64,000 nt of DNA from contig NZ_CP097127.1 in NCBI RefSeq assembly GCF_023330665.1, positions 3,224,001 to 3,288,000 on the forward strand, in the 5' to 3' direction. This document shows, piece after piece, positions 1-8,471 of this stretch. This stretch comes from Conexibacter sp. S30A1. GTDB taxonomy: Bacteria; Actinomycetota; Thermoleophilia; Solirubrobacterales; Solirubrobacteraceae. Position numbers and translations under genes: made by a program. The stretch's first letter is position 1. Each line of letters starts with the position of its first letter. The notes under the pieces are model-generated. The model made no database searches. It was not told the origin of the DNA and saw only the letters and a program-made list of their open reading frames with translations.

Positions 1-1
1 C

Positions 2-460
2 CCGCTTGACGAGCTCGTCCCCGGGCTGGCGGAGAGCTTCTACGAGCAGTTCAAGACGAGCCCTGTGTCGATGATCCCCTACCCGGACACAGCGCCGACG
101 CTGGCCGCCCTGCGCGAGGCCGGCATCAGCGTGGGCATCGTCTCAAACACCGGCTGGAACATCCGCGAGGGCTACGAGCGGGCGGGTCTTGACACCTACA
201 TCGACACATGGGTGCTCTCCTTCGAGCACGGGATCGCCAAGCCGGAGGCGGAGATCTTTGCGATCGCCTGTGCGCAGCTGGCGGTGGACCCCGCCCAGAC
301 GGTGATGGTCGGCAACAACGGCTACGCCGACAGCGGCGCGGTCGCCGCCGGCTGCACCAGCCTCGTGCTGCCCAAGGCCCGTCCCGGCCAGCGCCGCGGT
401 CTCGACGCGGTGCTGCGCCTGGTCGGCATCGAACAACCGTCGGCCGTCGGCGTGCTCTGA
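2..460 (+). CDS. HAD-superfamily hydrolase, 5'-truncated by window edge
   Basis: The reading frame is open from the first bases of the window, so the N-terminus, including the catalytic DxD motif, lies outside. What remains is the core of a haloacid-dehalogenase-type hydrolase: motif II (GIVSNTGWN), the motif III lysine (HGIAKPEAEIF) and a motif IV region (VMVGNNGYADSG). The usual motif IV acidic pair (GDS..ND) is altered to GNNGYAD, with one aspartate left. HAD enzymes of this subtype are mostly phosphatases; the substrate cannot be read from the sequence. It ends 31 bases before the transporter gene and may be in the same transcript. Confidence 0.8.
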   Translation, partial: PLDELVPGLAESFYEQFKTSPVSMIPYPDTAPTLAALREAGISVGIVSNTGWNIREGYERAGLDTYIDTWVLSFEHGIAKPEAEIFAIACAQLAVDPAQTVMVGNNGYADSGAVAAGCTSLVLPKARPGQRRGLDAVLRLVGIEQPSAVGVL

Positions 461-491
461 GCCCACGCCGCCAACCACAAAGGAGCAACAG

Positions 492-1493
492 ATGCTGCTA
501 ACCGCCGCCGCCACCCTGCATGGATGGCTGTACGGCACCTTCGACCCCCCCAACGCGATCAAGGCGCTGCTCTACGTCGCCACCTGGCTGGCGATGCTGG
601 CTGGGGTCATCTTCCTGTTCGTGATCGCGCCCCGGCGCAACCGCGCCAACCGCTGGAGCACCGAGGACGTGTTCGTGCTCGCCATCCTGGCGGTGCTGCT
701 GCTGGCCTGGGACACGTTTCTCAACGACCAGCTGTTCGGTCCGCTGGTCTCGAGCATCCCGGTGGCCGGCAACTTCCTCAACTGGATCCAGCTGCCGGAC
801 CTGCCCTACATGTTCATCGTGATGGTCGCGGTCGCGACGATCCGCAAACCGGGCACCGTCACCTCGCTGATCTTCGTAAAGCGTGTGCTCGGCGAGATCA
901 TGTTCTCAACCCACGGCCTCAACATCCCCAACTGGCCCGACGCGCTGGACGAGGGGATCCTCACCGACCTCTTCATCATGAGCCGGGGCGCCGGCCTGTT
1001 CTCGAGTCCGCGGGCGATGCTGATCGACGGCTTCATGATCGGTGTGCTGCGCGGCGGTCCCAACGTGCTGGTCGGCGACGCCGTGCTCGACCCGTTCCTG
1101 AACGGCCAGATCCACACCTGGGCGAGCTTCATCGGCACCAACATCGCCGGCTCGGGCGGCTTCTTCGGCAACGCGATCGGCAACGGCATCGAGGCCGCCG
1201 TCACGGCGCCGCTGGCGGTGTCGGTGGCGCGGGCGGTTGGCATGGCCGCCGGCACGACGATCGGTGGCGCCAGACCGGGTCAGCTTGTGCCGGACTCCGG
1301 CATCCCGGCGGTCGCGGGCTTCGGCGCCGTCGCGGCGGGCCCGGCGGTCGCCGGCGGGTTCGGCACCGCCCTGCGCTCGAGCAGCAGCTCAGCCAGTGAC
1401 GGCAGCTCGGGACGGGGTGGTCCGCGCGGGTCCGGCGGGTCGGCCGGCCCGTCCTCAGGCAGCGAGCCTGATCACGGAGGTGAGCGGCGATGA
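492..1493 (+). CDS. ECF-type transporter membrane (S-component-like) protein
   Basis: A 333-residue membrane protein with several hydrophobic helices between residues 20 and 260 and a hydrophilic Gly/Ser-rich tail of about 60 residues. ATG is preceded by AGGAG. It is the first gene of a block that continues with a small membrane protein, a double ATPase and a T component, the gene set of a vitamin/metal importer of the energy-coupling-factor type, so it is most likely the substrate-binding S component. It is longer than typical S components (about 200 residues) and I do not recognise a substrate family. The stop overlaps the next start (ATGA). Confidence 0.6.
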   Translation: MLLTAAATLHGWLYGTFDPPNAIKALLYVATWLAMLAGVIFLFVIAPRRNRANRWSTEDVFVLAILAVLLLAWDTFLNDQLFGPLVSSIPVAGNFLNWIQLPDLPYMFIVMVAVATIRKPGTVTSLIFVKRVLGEIMFSTHGLNIPNWPDALDEGILTDLFIMSRGAGLFSSPRAMLIDGFMIGVLRGGPNVLVGDAVLDPFLNGQIHTWASFIGTNIAGSGGFFGNAIGNGIEAAVTAPLAVSVARAVGMAAGTTIGGARPGQLVPDSGIPAVAGFGAVAAGPAVAGGFGTALRSSSSSASDGSSGRGGPRGSGGSAGPSSGSEPDHGGERR

Positions 1494-1771
1494 CGAACAC
1501 GCGGCCGCTGCGGCGGTTCCTGATCTTCGCCGCGGTGCTCGCCACGGCGGTGCTGGCCGACGGCATCATCCTGGCTGCCACAGGCGGTCTCAGCTCCGAT
1601 GCCACGCCGGTGTTCCCGGTGCTCGGCGGCTCGTTTGCAAAGACGCGCAACTCCGGGACGTCGCTGATCATCATCGGCGTGCTGTTTGAGCTGGTGGTCG
1701 TGGCGGCGTGGGTCGTGATGGGCCGCCGAGCGCGTCGCACCCAGGGCGACTCCGGCCGCGGACAGGCATGA
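1490..1771 (+). CDS. Small two-helix membrane protein in ECF transporter operon
   Basis: 93 residues with a transmembrane helix near residues 8-30 and a second near 58-78, ending in a basic tail (GRRARR). A good GGAGG site precedes the ATG. It overlaps the S-component stop by four bases and the ATPase start by four bases, so it is translated as part of the unit. Its size and position recall the accessory CbiN/NikN subunits of cobalt/nickel ECF transporters, but I see no sequence motif that proves this. Confidence 0.55.
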   Translation: MTNTRPLRRFLIFAAVLATAVLADGIILAATGGLSSDATPVFPVLGGSFAKTRNSGTSLIIIGVLFELVVVAAWVVMGRRARRTQGDSGRGQA

Positions 1772-3615
1772 GCCGGCGACGGCAGAGCGACGTGGCGCGC
1801 CCGGGCGCTGGCCCGGGCGCGCCGGCGCTGCACGGGCGCAAATCCGGACGGTTTGAGCTGCGTGCGGCGATCAGCTCGTTCCGCTATCACGAGCAGGGCC
1901 CTGCCGTACTGACGGGTGTCGAGCTCAGCTTCGGCCCGGGTGAGATGGTCGTGATCGCCGGGCCATCGGGCAGCGGCAAGTCCACGCTGGCGCTCGCGCT
2001 CGCCGGTCTGGTGCCCGGCAGGGTGGGTGGCTGCCTGGATGGCCAGGTGACGCTTCACAGCGGCACCGGCGTCGCGCTCGATTTGACGAGCCTGCCGCTG
2101 CACGAGGCCGCACAGCACGTTGGCATCACATTCCAAAACCCTGAGTACCAGCTGATCCAGTACCAGGTGGCGGCGGAGGTCGCCTTCGGGCCGGAGAACC
2201 TCGGGCTACCGCACGAGGAGGTGGTCGCGCGCGTCCATGGCGCGCTTGCGGCGGTGCGCGCGGATGACCTGGCGCAGGAGGCGATCAGCAGCCTGTCCGG
2301 CGGGCAGAAGCAGCGGGTCGCGATCGCGGCGGCGCTGGCGATGGCCCCACCGCTGCTCGTCCTGGATGAGCCGACCTCGGACCTCGATCCGGTCGGCACC
2401 CAGCAGGTGATGGAGATCCTGCACGAGCTGAGCCACACGCGGGGGCATGGGGTGGTGCTCGTCGAGCACAAGCTCGACGAGGTCGTCCGCTACGCCGACC
2501 GGGTGATCCTGGTCGACGGCGGCCGTGTGCTCATCGACGAGCATCCGCGCCGCGCCTTTCTGCCGACCGCCCGCTGGCACGCGGCGGGGGTACGGCCGCC
2601 CGAGCTGGTCACGCTCGCCGAGCTCGTGCCCGGGCCGTTCACGGCTGGGGCGCCGCTGAGCGTAGAGGCGGCCGCCGCGGCGCTGGCCGACGCGCGCCTC
2701 GTTCTCACCGATGCGCTTGGCGCTCAGGTCGAGACGGTGTCACCCGCGCCGGCTGCGCGCGCGACGCCGTCCGGCCCGCCCGCCTTTGAGGCCCACGGTC
2801 TGCGCGTCTCCTACAAGGGCAAGGTGGCGCTCGCCGACCTCAGCCTGCGCGTGGCGCAGGGTGAGTGGCTTGCGCTGATCGGCGCCAACGGCTCGGGCAA
2901 GACCACGCTCGGCGCCACCCTGATGGGCTTTCTCACGCCGGACGCGGGCAGGGCCAGTTGCTTCGGCGAGCCGGTCAGGTTCGGGCGGATCGCCAAGCAG
3001 GCCGACCGTGTCGGCTACCTGTTCCAGAACGTCGACGACATGCTGTTCGGCGCGAGTGTGGCGGCGGAGCTCGAGTTCACCGCCAGGCACGGTGTGCCGG
3101 CGGGCCATGATGCGCCCAGCGCGGCGGAGGTCGCGGCGCTGATCGGGCTCGCCGACCGGGGTGCCGCCCACCCCTACAACCTGAGCGGCGGCGAGCGCCA
3201 GCGGCTCGCGCTGGGCGCGCTGCTGACCCGCGCGCCGCGCGCGCTGATCCTCGACGAGCCGACCACGGGCCTTGACGAGCTGCACGCGGAGGCGCTCTTT
3301 GACCTGCTCGCGCGTGTGCGCACCGCGCTCGGCTCGCTCACCTGCGTGCTGATCACGCACGACATGCGGCTCGTGGCGCGCTTCGCCGACCGTGTGGTCG
3401 CCCTGCGCGCCGGCGAGATCGTGCTCGACACCACGCCGCGGCGGGCGTTCGCGCAGGCCGCGCTGCTTGAGAGCTGTGGCGTGCGACCGCCGGCGATCGC
3501 CGCGCTGCACGGTCGCCTTGACCCCGAAGCCGAGGAGGTCGCCGTGGGTGCCCACGAGCTCTCGAATCTGCTCGCAACGACCCGCGAAAGGACCATGCAT
3601 GCCGCACTTCGTTGA
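1768..3615 (+). CDS. ECF transporter fused double ATPase (EcfA-EcfA')
   Basis: 615 residues containing two complete ABC ATPase domains. Domain 1: Walker A GPSGSGKST near residue 65, signature LSGGQKQR near 178, Walker B LLVLDEPTSDLD near 197. Domain 2: Walker A GANGSGKTT near 372, LSGGERQR near 472, ALILDEPTTGLD near 493. It powers uptake through the T and S components, as in the fused YkoD/CbiO-type proteins. The ATG at 1768 overlaps the upstream stop (ATGA) and is preferred over an in-frame start further upstream inside the preceding gene. Confidence 0.9.
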   Translation: MSRRRQSDVARPGAGPGAPALHGRKSGRFELRAAISSFRYHEQGPAVLTGVELSFGPGEMVVIAGPSGSGKSTLALALAGLVPGRVGGCLDGQVTLHSGTGVALDLTSLPLHEAAQHVGITFQNPEYQLIQYQVAAEVAFGPENLGLPHEEVVARVHGALAAVRADDLAQEAISSLSGGQKQRVAIAAALAMAPPLLVLDEPTSDLDPVGTQQVMEILHELSHTRGHGVVLVEHKLDEVVRYADRVILVDGGRVLIDEHPRRAFLPTARWHAAGVRPPELVTLAELVPGPFTAGAPLSVEAAAAALADARLVLTDALGAQVETVSPAPAARATPSGPPAFEAHGLRVSYKGKVALADLSLRVAQGEWLALIGANGSGKTTLGATLMGFLTPDAGRASCFGEPVRFGRIAKQADRVGYLFQNVDDMLFGASVAAELEFTARHGVPAGHDAPSAAEVAALIGLADRGAAHPYNLSGGERQRLALGALLTRAPRALILDEPTTGLDELHAEALFDLLARVRTALGSLTCVLITHDMRLVARFADRVVALRAGEIVLDTTPRRAFAQAALLESCGVRPPAIAALHGRLDPEAEEVAVGAHELSNLLATTRERTMHAALR

Positions 3616-4567
3616 CCACCTGATGCTGCACACGCTGGTCGGCCGCACGGCTATCGCCTGGGCGATCAGCTTCCTGGTGCCGTTGATCGGCCCGGCCCTT
3701 TTCATCCGCTTCGTCGGCATCAGGGGCCTGCGCAACGTGCTGACCTACGAGCCATCGCACTCGGTCATCCACCGCCTGGACCCGCGCCTGAAGCTGCTCT
3801 ACCCGGCACTGATCGGGGTGCTCTCGGTGCTGCTCTCCTGGCGCTGGGTGTATGTGCTCTTCGGCCTGACGCTGATCCCCTGGGCACTCCTGCGTCCGTC
3901 GCTGGTGCGCGTGCGCATCCTCGCCGTGATCGTCGTCGCGCCGGCCCTGCTCTCGATCTGGTCCCAGGGCCTCTACTACACGACGCCCAAGGACCACCTG
4001 ATCTTCGCCTACCCGATCACGATGGCGTGGGCGGGGACGGCCGGGCTCTCCACCGCTGGGCTCGTCTACGGCGCACATGAGGCTGCGAGGGTGCTGGTCA
4101 CCGCCTCCGCCGCGCTGATCTTCGTGTTCACCACGCAACCCTCCGATGTGGTGTGGGCCACCACCCGGCTGCTCGTCGCGCAGCGGCTCGGGCTGGCGCT
4201 CTCGGTCGGCGTGCGCTTCCTCCCCAACCTCTTTGAGCGCCTGAACATGGTGATGCGCGCCGCCGAGGTGCGCGGCTACGACTTCTCGCGCCCGGAGCGC
4301 TGGTGGCGCCCGCGCGCGGCCGTCAACTACGCGAGGCGCATGCTGCAGGCGCTGCCGCTTTTGACCGTGCCGATCCTCGTCGGCTCGCTGCGCGGCTGTC
4401 GTCAGATGGCGCTGGTGGCCGACTCGCGCGCGCTCGGCGTGACCAGGCAGCGCACCACCTACCGAACGGTCGCGCTCGGCCTGGCCGACGGGATCGCCCT
4501 GGTCTGCGGGGTGCTGCTGATCGCCGGCACAGCGATGGTCATCGGCCTCGGCGGTGGGCGGTTCTGA
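3599..4567 (+). CDS. ECF transporter T component (EcfT/CbiQ family)
   Basis: 322-residue membrane protein with hydrophobic helices at about 15-40, 55-85, 90-125 and 285-310. The C-terminal half carries the two coupling-helix motifs typical of EcfT: AAEVRGYD and, more diverged, DSRALG. These helices dock on the ATPases and transmit ATP-driven movement to the S component. GAAAGG precedes the ATG, which lies inside the last codons of the ATPase gene (17-base overlap), indicating coupled translation. Confidence 0.85.
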   Translation: MPHFVDHLMLHTLVGRTAIAWAISFLVPLIGPALFIRFVGIRGLRNVLTYEPSHSVIHRLDPRLKLLYPALIGVLSVLLSWRWVYVLFGLTLIPWALLRPSLVRVRILAVIVVAPALLSIWSQGLYYTTPKDHLIFAYPITMAWAGTAGLSTAGLVYGAHEAARVLVTASAALIFVFTTQPSDVVWATTRLLVAQRLGLALSVGVRFLPNLFERLNMVMRAAEVRGYDFSRPERWWRPRAAVNYARRMLQALPLLTVPILVGSLRGCRQMALVADSRALGVTRQRTTYRTVALGLADGIALVCGVLLIAGTAMVIGLGGGRF

Positions 4568-5772
4568 GCGACCCGGACAGCGAGCTGGGCGCCGCGCTCA
4601 GCGGGCCACTGGGTGCGTGGGTACAGGAGGTCGGTGCCCACACCGAGGCCGATCCCGCGGCGCTGATGCTGAGCGCGCTCGTCGGCTTTGGTGTCGCGGC
4701 CGGGTCTGCGCGTTACATGATGGCCGGCAGCCGGCCCCAGAATGCGCGCCTGTTCGTGATGCTCGTCGCCGAGAGCCCCAAGTCAAACCGCGGCCTGTCG
4801 TGGACGCTGACACGCGATTTGCTGGAGGTGATCGACCCACACCTTGTGCATGCGCGGGTGCTGATGGGGCTCGGCACGGGCCGCCCGCTGCTCGAGGCGC
4901 TGACGCCGCGTCGCGGAGCGTTTGCGGATGAGCGCCTGCTGGTGTTCGAGCCGGGTGTGGCGCGCGCGCTCGCGCTCGCTTCGCGCCCGAGCTCCCCGCT
5001 CACCTGGCTGCTGCGCAACGCCTGGGACGGCTCGGCGATCGAGTTGCCGGGGCAGGCGCGGCGGCTGGTGGTAGAGCGCCACCACGTCGGCCTGATCGGC
5101 CACGCCACGATGGATCAGCTGCGCCCGCAGCTGACGATGACCGACGCCTCGGCGAGCTTCGTCAACCGCTTCGTCTACGCGGTCGTGCACCGGCAGCGCA
5201 GCGTCCCGGATGAGGGCAACGTTCCGCCCGAGCTGCATCTGCGATACGGCCGAGTGCTCGCGCGGGCGGCCGTCGCCGCCCGCGCGAGCGGGCAGCTGCA
5301 GCGCACGCCGACCGCCGAGCGCCTGTGGCGCGCCGCCTACGAGGAGCTGGCCGAGGATGACCCCGACGGGCTGCTCGGCATCGCCCTGGCCCGCAGTGCC
5401 CGGCACGTGCTGCGCATGTCGCTGATCTATGCGCTCGCCGACGGCGCCGCCCAGGTGGGGCCCAGGCACATCGAGTCGGCGCTTGCGCTGTGGCGCTACA
5501 CGCGCGCCTGCGCGGTGCGGATCTTCGGCGACCAACCCGGTGACGGGGTCAGCCGGCGGCTGTTGGCGGGTCTGCGGGCGGCAGGCCCGGCGGGGCTTAC
5601 GCTGACCGAGCAGGCGGCGCTCTTTGGCCGCAACGTGCCGGCGGCGCGGATCGAGGAGGCGCGCCACAGGCTCGAGCGCGTCGGCCTGGTCGCCACCTGC
5701 GCCGAGCGCCGGGCGACGGCGGGGCGGTTCGCGCGGGTCACGCGCCTGGCGCAGGATGAGTCGCCAGCCTGA
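4564..5772 (+). CDS. DUF3987-type primase/helicase-like protein, probable CTG start
   Basis: About 400 residues resembling DUF3987 (YfjI-like) proteins: HTEADPAALMLSALVGFG, then VAESPKSNRGLSW, which sits where the family has a P-loop-like VGATSKARKGTSW. DUF3987 proteins are usually plasmid- or prophage-associated and are thought to act in replication. Here the gene directly follows an ECF transporter. There is no ATG/GTG/TTG in frame before the conserved block until ATG 4666, which is inside it. The frame does contain a CTG whose CTGA overlaps the EcfT stop exactly as ATGA/GTGA junctions do elsewhere in this window. The start is therefore uncertain; the C-terminal part looks like a winged-helix region. 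Confidence 0.65.
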   Translation: MSDPDSELGAALSGPLGAWVQEVGAHTEADPAALMLSALVGFGVAAGSARYMMAGSRPQNARLFVMLVAESPKSNRGLSWTLTRDLLEVIDPHLVHARVLMGLGTGRPLLEALTPRRGAFADERLLVFEPGVARALALASRPSSPLTWLLRNAWDGSAIELPGQARRLVVERHHVGLIGHATMDQLRPQLTMTDASASFVNRFVYAVVHRQRSVPDEGNVPPELHLRYGRVLARAAVAARASGQLQRTPTAERLWRAAYEELAEDDPDGLLGIALARSARHVLRMSLIYALADGAAQVGPRHIESALALWRYTRACAVRIFGDQPGDGVSRRLLAGLRAAGPAGLTLTEQAALFGRNVPAARIEEARHRLERVGLVATCAERRATAGRFARVTRLAQDESPA

Positions 5773-5921
5773 CCGCCTCAGGCCAACCGCGCCCCCGATG
5801 AACAGCCTTTCGCCCCCAAATCTCCTCGGTTCGGGGAGCTTTGTGCATCTGGGGCGACTGGAGTGCGCGAAATGCACAAAGCTCAGGTTTGGACGCTGAT
5901 TTGGGGGCCAGAGGTGGTTGA
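5770..5921 (+). repeat. Dispersed palindromic repeat element, copy A
   Basis: An imperfect palindrome between convergent genes. Outer end TGACCGCC at 5770-5777 faces GGTGGTTGA at 5913-5921; an inner pair CCCCCAAATCTCC/GATTTGGGGG follows; the core is a perfect 11-bp pair AGCTTTGTGCA...TGCACAAAGCT around a 25-base loop. Copy B at 63180-63300, read on the opposite strand, shares ends, inner blocks, core and part of the loop (TGGGGCGA). Copy A carries about 30 extra bases in its left arm. It starts on the stop codon of the DUF3987 gene. It could be a MITE/REP-like element and may work as a bidirectional terminator here. Confidence 0.8.
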
Positions 5922-6045
5922 CGTAAGCCGCCTCGCAGGGCCCGACGAGATCGTCTGGCAGCTCGCACAGAGGATCCGCTGAAACCTCAGCGGTCCGCCG
6001 CCGGACGCGGCGTGCCGGTTGCGGGTGGCGTCCCGATGCGGGGTC

Positions 6046-7224
6046 TCAGTGCTCGTGACGGTGCGGCCCGCCGGCGGGGCTGGGCGTGGCGATGATGCCG
6101 GGCTGCGCGCAGGTGGCAAGCGCGTAGGGCAGGTCCGCCTCGGCGATCCCCCTGATCGACGGGTGGCTCATGTCGATGCGCAGCTCCCGGCCTGGTGCCG
6201 CGCCCAACCCGAGGCTGGCGGCGCCGTTTGCCGCAAGCTCGCCCCACAGATCGCCGCTGGCTGCCAGCAGCCCGTTGCGTGAGACGCTCAGGCGCCGTGC
6301 GAGGGTCTCGAGCTCGCGGGTTTCCTCGAACGGGTCGATGCGGACGTTTGAGTCCGAGCCGATCGCGATCCGCACGCCGGCGTCGCGGTAGCGGATCGCG
6401 GGGAAGAAGCCGTCGCCGAGGTTGGCCTCGGTGGTGGGGCAGGCGGCAACGATCGTACGGGAGCGGGCGAGGCGATTCACGTCAGCGTCGCTGACGTGAA
6501 TCGCGTGCACGACCGTGGTGCGCGGTCCCAGGAAGCCGCTGCGCTCCAGCAGCTCGATCGGCGTGCAGCCGTGCTCGGCGCGGCACTCCGCAAGCTCGCG
6601 TGGCTGCTCCTGCGCGTGGACGTGCGCCACCAGGCTGTGGGCTTGCGCGTACTGAGCGATCGGCGCAAGCCAGCTGGCCGGCACGGCCCTGACCGAGTGG
6701 GCGGCGATCCCGACTTGCACCCCCGCCTGCGAGTCGGCCCAGGCGCGCAGCTGATCCACACGCTCAAGGAACACCTCCACGTCGGGGTCGCAGAAGCGCA
6801 GCTGTCCCGGGCCGGGCGCCAGGTCGGCGCCGTCGCTGAAGCCGCCGCGGTGGTAGGCGGCGGGCAGCAGCACGATCTGGAGCCCTGCCTCCAGTGCCGC
6901 CTGCGCGAGTGCCTTGGCCATCGCGTTGGGGTCCTCATACGGGCGCCCGTCGGGCTGGTGGTGGACGTAGTGAAACTCGCCGACGGTGCCGTAGCCGGCG
7001 GCCGCCATCTCGGTGTAGGTGGCCAGCGCGACCGTGTGCATCTGTTCGGGGTCAAGCGCCGCCACCGCCGCAAACATCGCCTGGCGCCAGCTCCAGAAGT
7101 CATCGCTCGCGCTGCGGGCGCTGATCCGCTCGGCGGCGCCGCGCATGTCGCGCTGGAAGGCGTGCGAGTGGACGTTTGCCATCGCCGGGATCAGCGGACC
7201 CGACAGGTGAGCTGAATCGCTCAC
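6046..7224 (-). CDS. hutF: Formimidoylglutamate deiminase
   Basis: 392-residue amidohydrolase-fold enzyme converting N-formimino-L-glutamate to N-formyl-L-glutamate plus ammonia, the fourth step of the five-step histidine route. Metal/catalytic segments visible: MANVHSHAFQRDM, HVHAQEQPRELAEC, VVHAIHVSD, AIGSDSNVRIDPFEETREL. The GTG start overlaps the hutI stop (GTGA); an earlier in-frame start would lie deep in hutI. From this start only about 14 residues precede the HSH motif, so the N-terminal beta domain of roughly 45-60 residues usual in HutF is missing. The protein ends in a His-rich tail (PHRHEH). Confidence 0.88.
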   Translation of the reverse strand: MSDSAHLSGPLIPAMANVHSHAFQRDMRGAAERISARSASDDFWSWRQAMFAAVAALDPEQMHTVALATYTEMAAAGYGTVGEFHYVHHQPDGRPYEDPNAMAKALAQAALEAGLQIVLLPAAYHRGGFSDGADLAPGPGQLRFCDPDVEVFLERVDQLRAWADSQAGVQVGIAAHSVRAVPASWLAPIAQYAQAHSLVAHVHAQEQPRELAECRAEHGCTPIELLERSGFLGPRTTVVHAIHVSDADVNRLARSRTIVAACPTTEANLGDGFFPAIRYRDAGVRIAIGSDSNVRIDPFEETRELETLARRLSVSRNGLLAASGDLWGELAANGAASLGLGAAPGRELRIDMSHPSIRGIAEADLPYALATCAQPGIIATPSPAGGPHRHEH

Positions 7225-8471
7225 CGGCTCACCTGCGCAAAGCGCCAGCGATGATCCTCGCGCACCCAAACCGGCACACCGGCGATGATCACCGCCGCCA
7301 CCGGGTTGTGCCCCAGGCGGTAGGCGATGTGCTCGGCTGGTACGTCGAGCAGCAGGATGTCGGCGCGGCGCCCGACGCTGAGCGCGCCGAGCTCGTGCGA
7401 GCGTCCGAGCACCCAGGCGGCGTTGAGCGTCATCGCCAGCAGCGCCTCGCGGATCGACCAGCCGTAGCGGCGCACCGCCAGCCCCGCGACGAGCGGCAGC
7501 GAGACGACCGGTGAGGTGCCAGGGTTCAGGTCGGTGGCCAGTACGCAGACAGCGCCTGCGTCCGCCAGCTCACGCCCCGGGGCGGTGTGCTCGTTGCCAA
7601 GGAATTCGGCGCCGGGCAAAAGCACGGCGGCGCAGTCGGCGCCCACCAGTACCGGGATGTCCCGGGCCGGCATGTGCGAGAGGTGATCCACCGAGCGCGC
7701 CCCGGCCGCCAGGGCGACCGGCACAGAGCCCTGCGAGGAGAGCTGCTCGACGTGCGCGCGCAGCGTCATGCCGTGCTCGCGGGCCAGCTGACCCATCCGC
7801 GAGAGGTCGGCGTTTGAGAACGCGACCGACTCCACGAAGATGTCAAGCGCGCTGGCGGCGGTGTCCGACCGGACGCTTGCGAGCATCCCCTCCACCTCGT
7901 CCATCCAGCCAGCGGCCGTGTGGCCGTCCGGCACGGCGTGGGCGAGCAGCGCGGTGACGCTCACGTTCTGGGGCAGCGTCGCCGCAAGCTCGCCGGCCAG
8001 GCGCAGCGCCCGCAGCTCGCCCGCGACCGAGAGCCCGTAGCCGCTCTTGCACTCGAGTGTCGTGGTGCCGTGCGCGAGCGCCTCGGCCGCGAGCGCGCGG
8101 GCCTGGTCAAGCACCTGCGCGTCGCTTGAGCTCGCAAAGGCCCGCGCGCTTTCGCGGATCCCGCCGCCCGCGTGGGCGATCTGCTCGTAGGGGGTGCCAG
8201 CCACCTTCAGCGCGTACTCCTGCGCCCGCCAGCCGGCAAACGGCAGGTGCGTGTGGCAGTCGACGAACCCCGGTAAGAGCGACAGGCCGTCACAGGGCAC
8301 AGGCACGCAGCTCGCGTCGGCCTCAAAGCCCGCGATCAGCTCGCCGTCTGTCACGACCTCGCCGGGCTCCAGCGTCAGCTCCGTCGCCCTGCTCTGGGCC
8401 AGGCGCTCGAGGCGGTCGTCGGGGAGGCGCAGCACCTGCGCGGCGCCGGTGAGCGCGAGCGGCGCGCTCAC
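7221..8471 (-). CDS. hutI: Imidazolonepropionase
   Basis: 416 residues. Hydrolyses 4-imidazolone-5-propionate to N-formimino-L-glutamate, the third step of histidine degradation, in the cytoplasm. The metal-binding DCHTHLPFAGWR motif is near residue 78, with ECKSGYGL, LLAHAVPDG, and VLATDLNPGTSP near the C-terminal third, all characteristic of HutI. Its ATG overlaps the hutH stop by four bases (ATGA), and its stop overlaps hutF, so the three genes are translationally coupled. Confidence 0.93.
   Translation of the reverse strand: MSAPLALTGAAQVLRLPDDRLERLAQSRATELTLEPGEVVTDGELIAGFEADASCVPVPCDGLSLLPGFVDCHTHLPFAGWRAQEYALKVAGTPYEQIAHAGGGIRESARAFASSSDAQVLDQARALAAEALAHGTTTLECKSGYGLSVAGELRALRLAGELAATLPQNVSVTALLAHAVPDGHTAAGWMDEVEGMLASVRSDTAASALDIFVESVAFSNADLSRMGQLAREHGMTLRAHVEQLSSQGSVPVALAAGARSVDHLSHMPARDIPVLVGADCAAVLLPGAEFLGNEHTAPGRELADAGAVCVLATDLNPGTSPVVSLPLVAGLAVRRYGWSIREALLAMTLNAAWVLGRSHELGALSVGRRADILLLDVPAEHIAYRLGHNPVAAVIIAGVPVWVREDHRWRFAQVSR

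Noticed and set aside
5821-5899. Short peptide-coding frame SFVHLGR...CTKL in the palindromic elements
   Set aside because: The same peptide arises on both strands simply because the DNA is palindromic; there is no ribosome site and copies differ in length.
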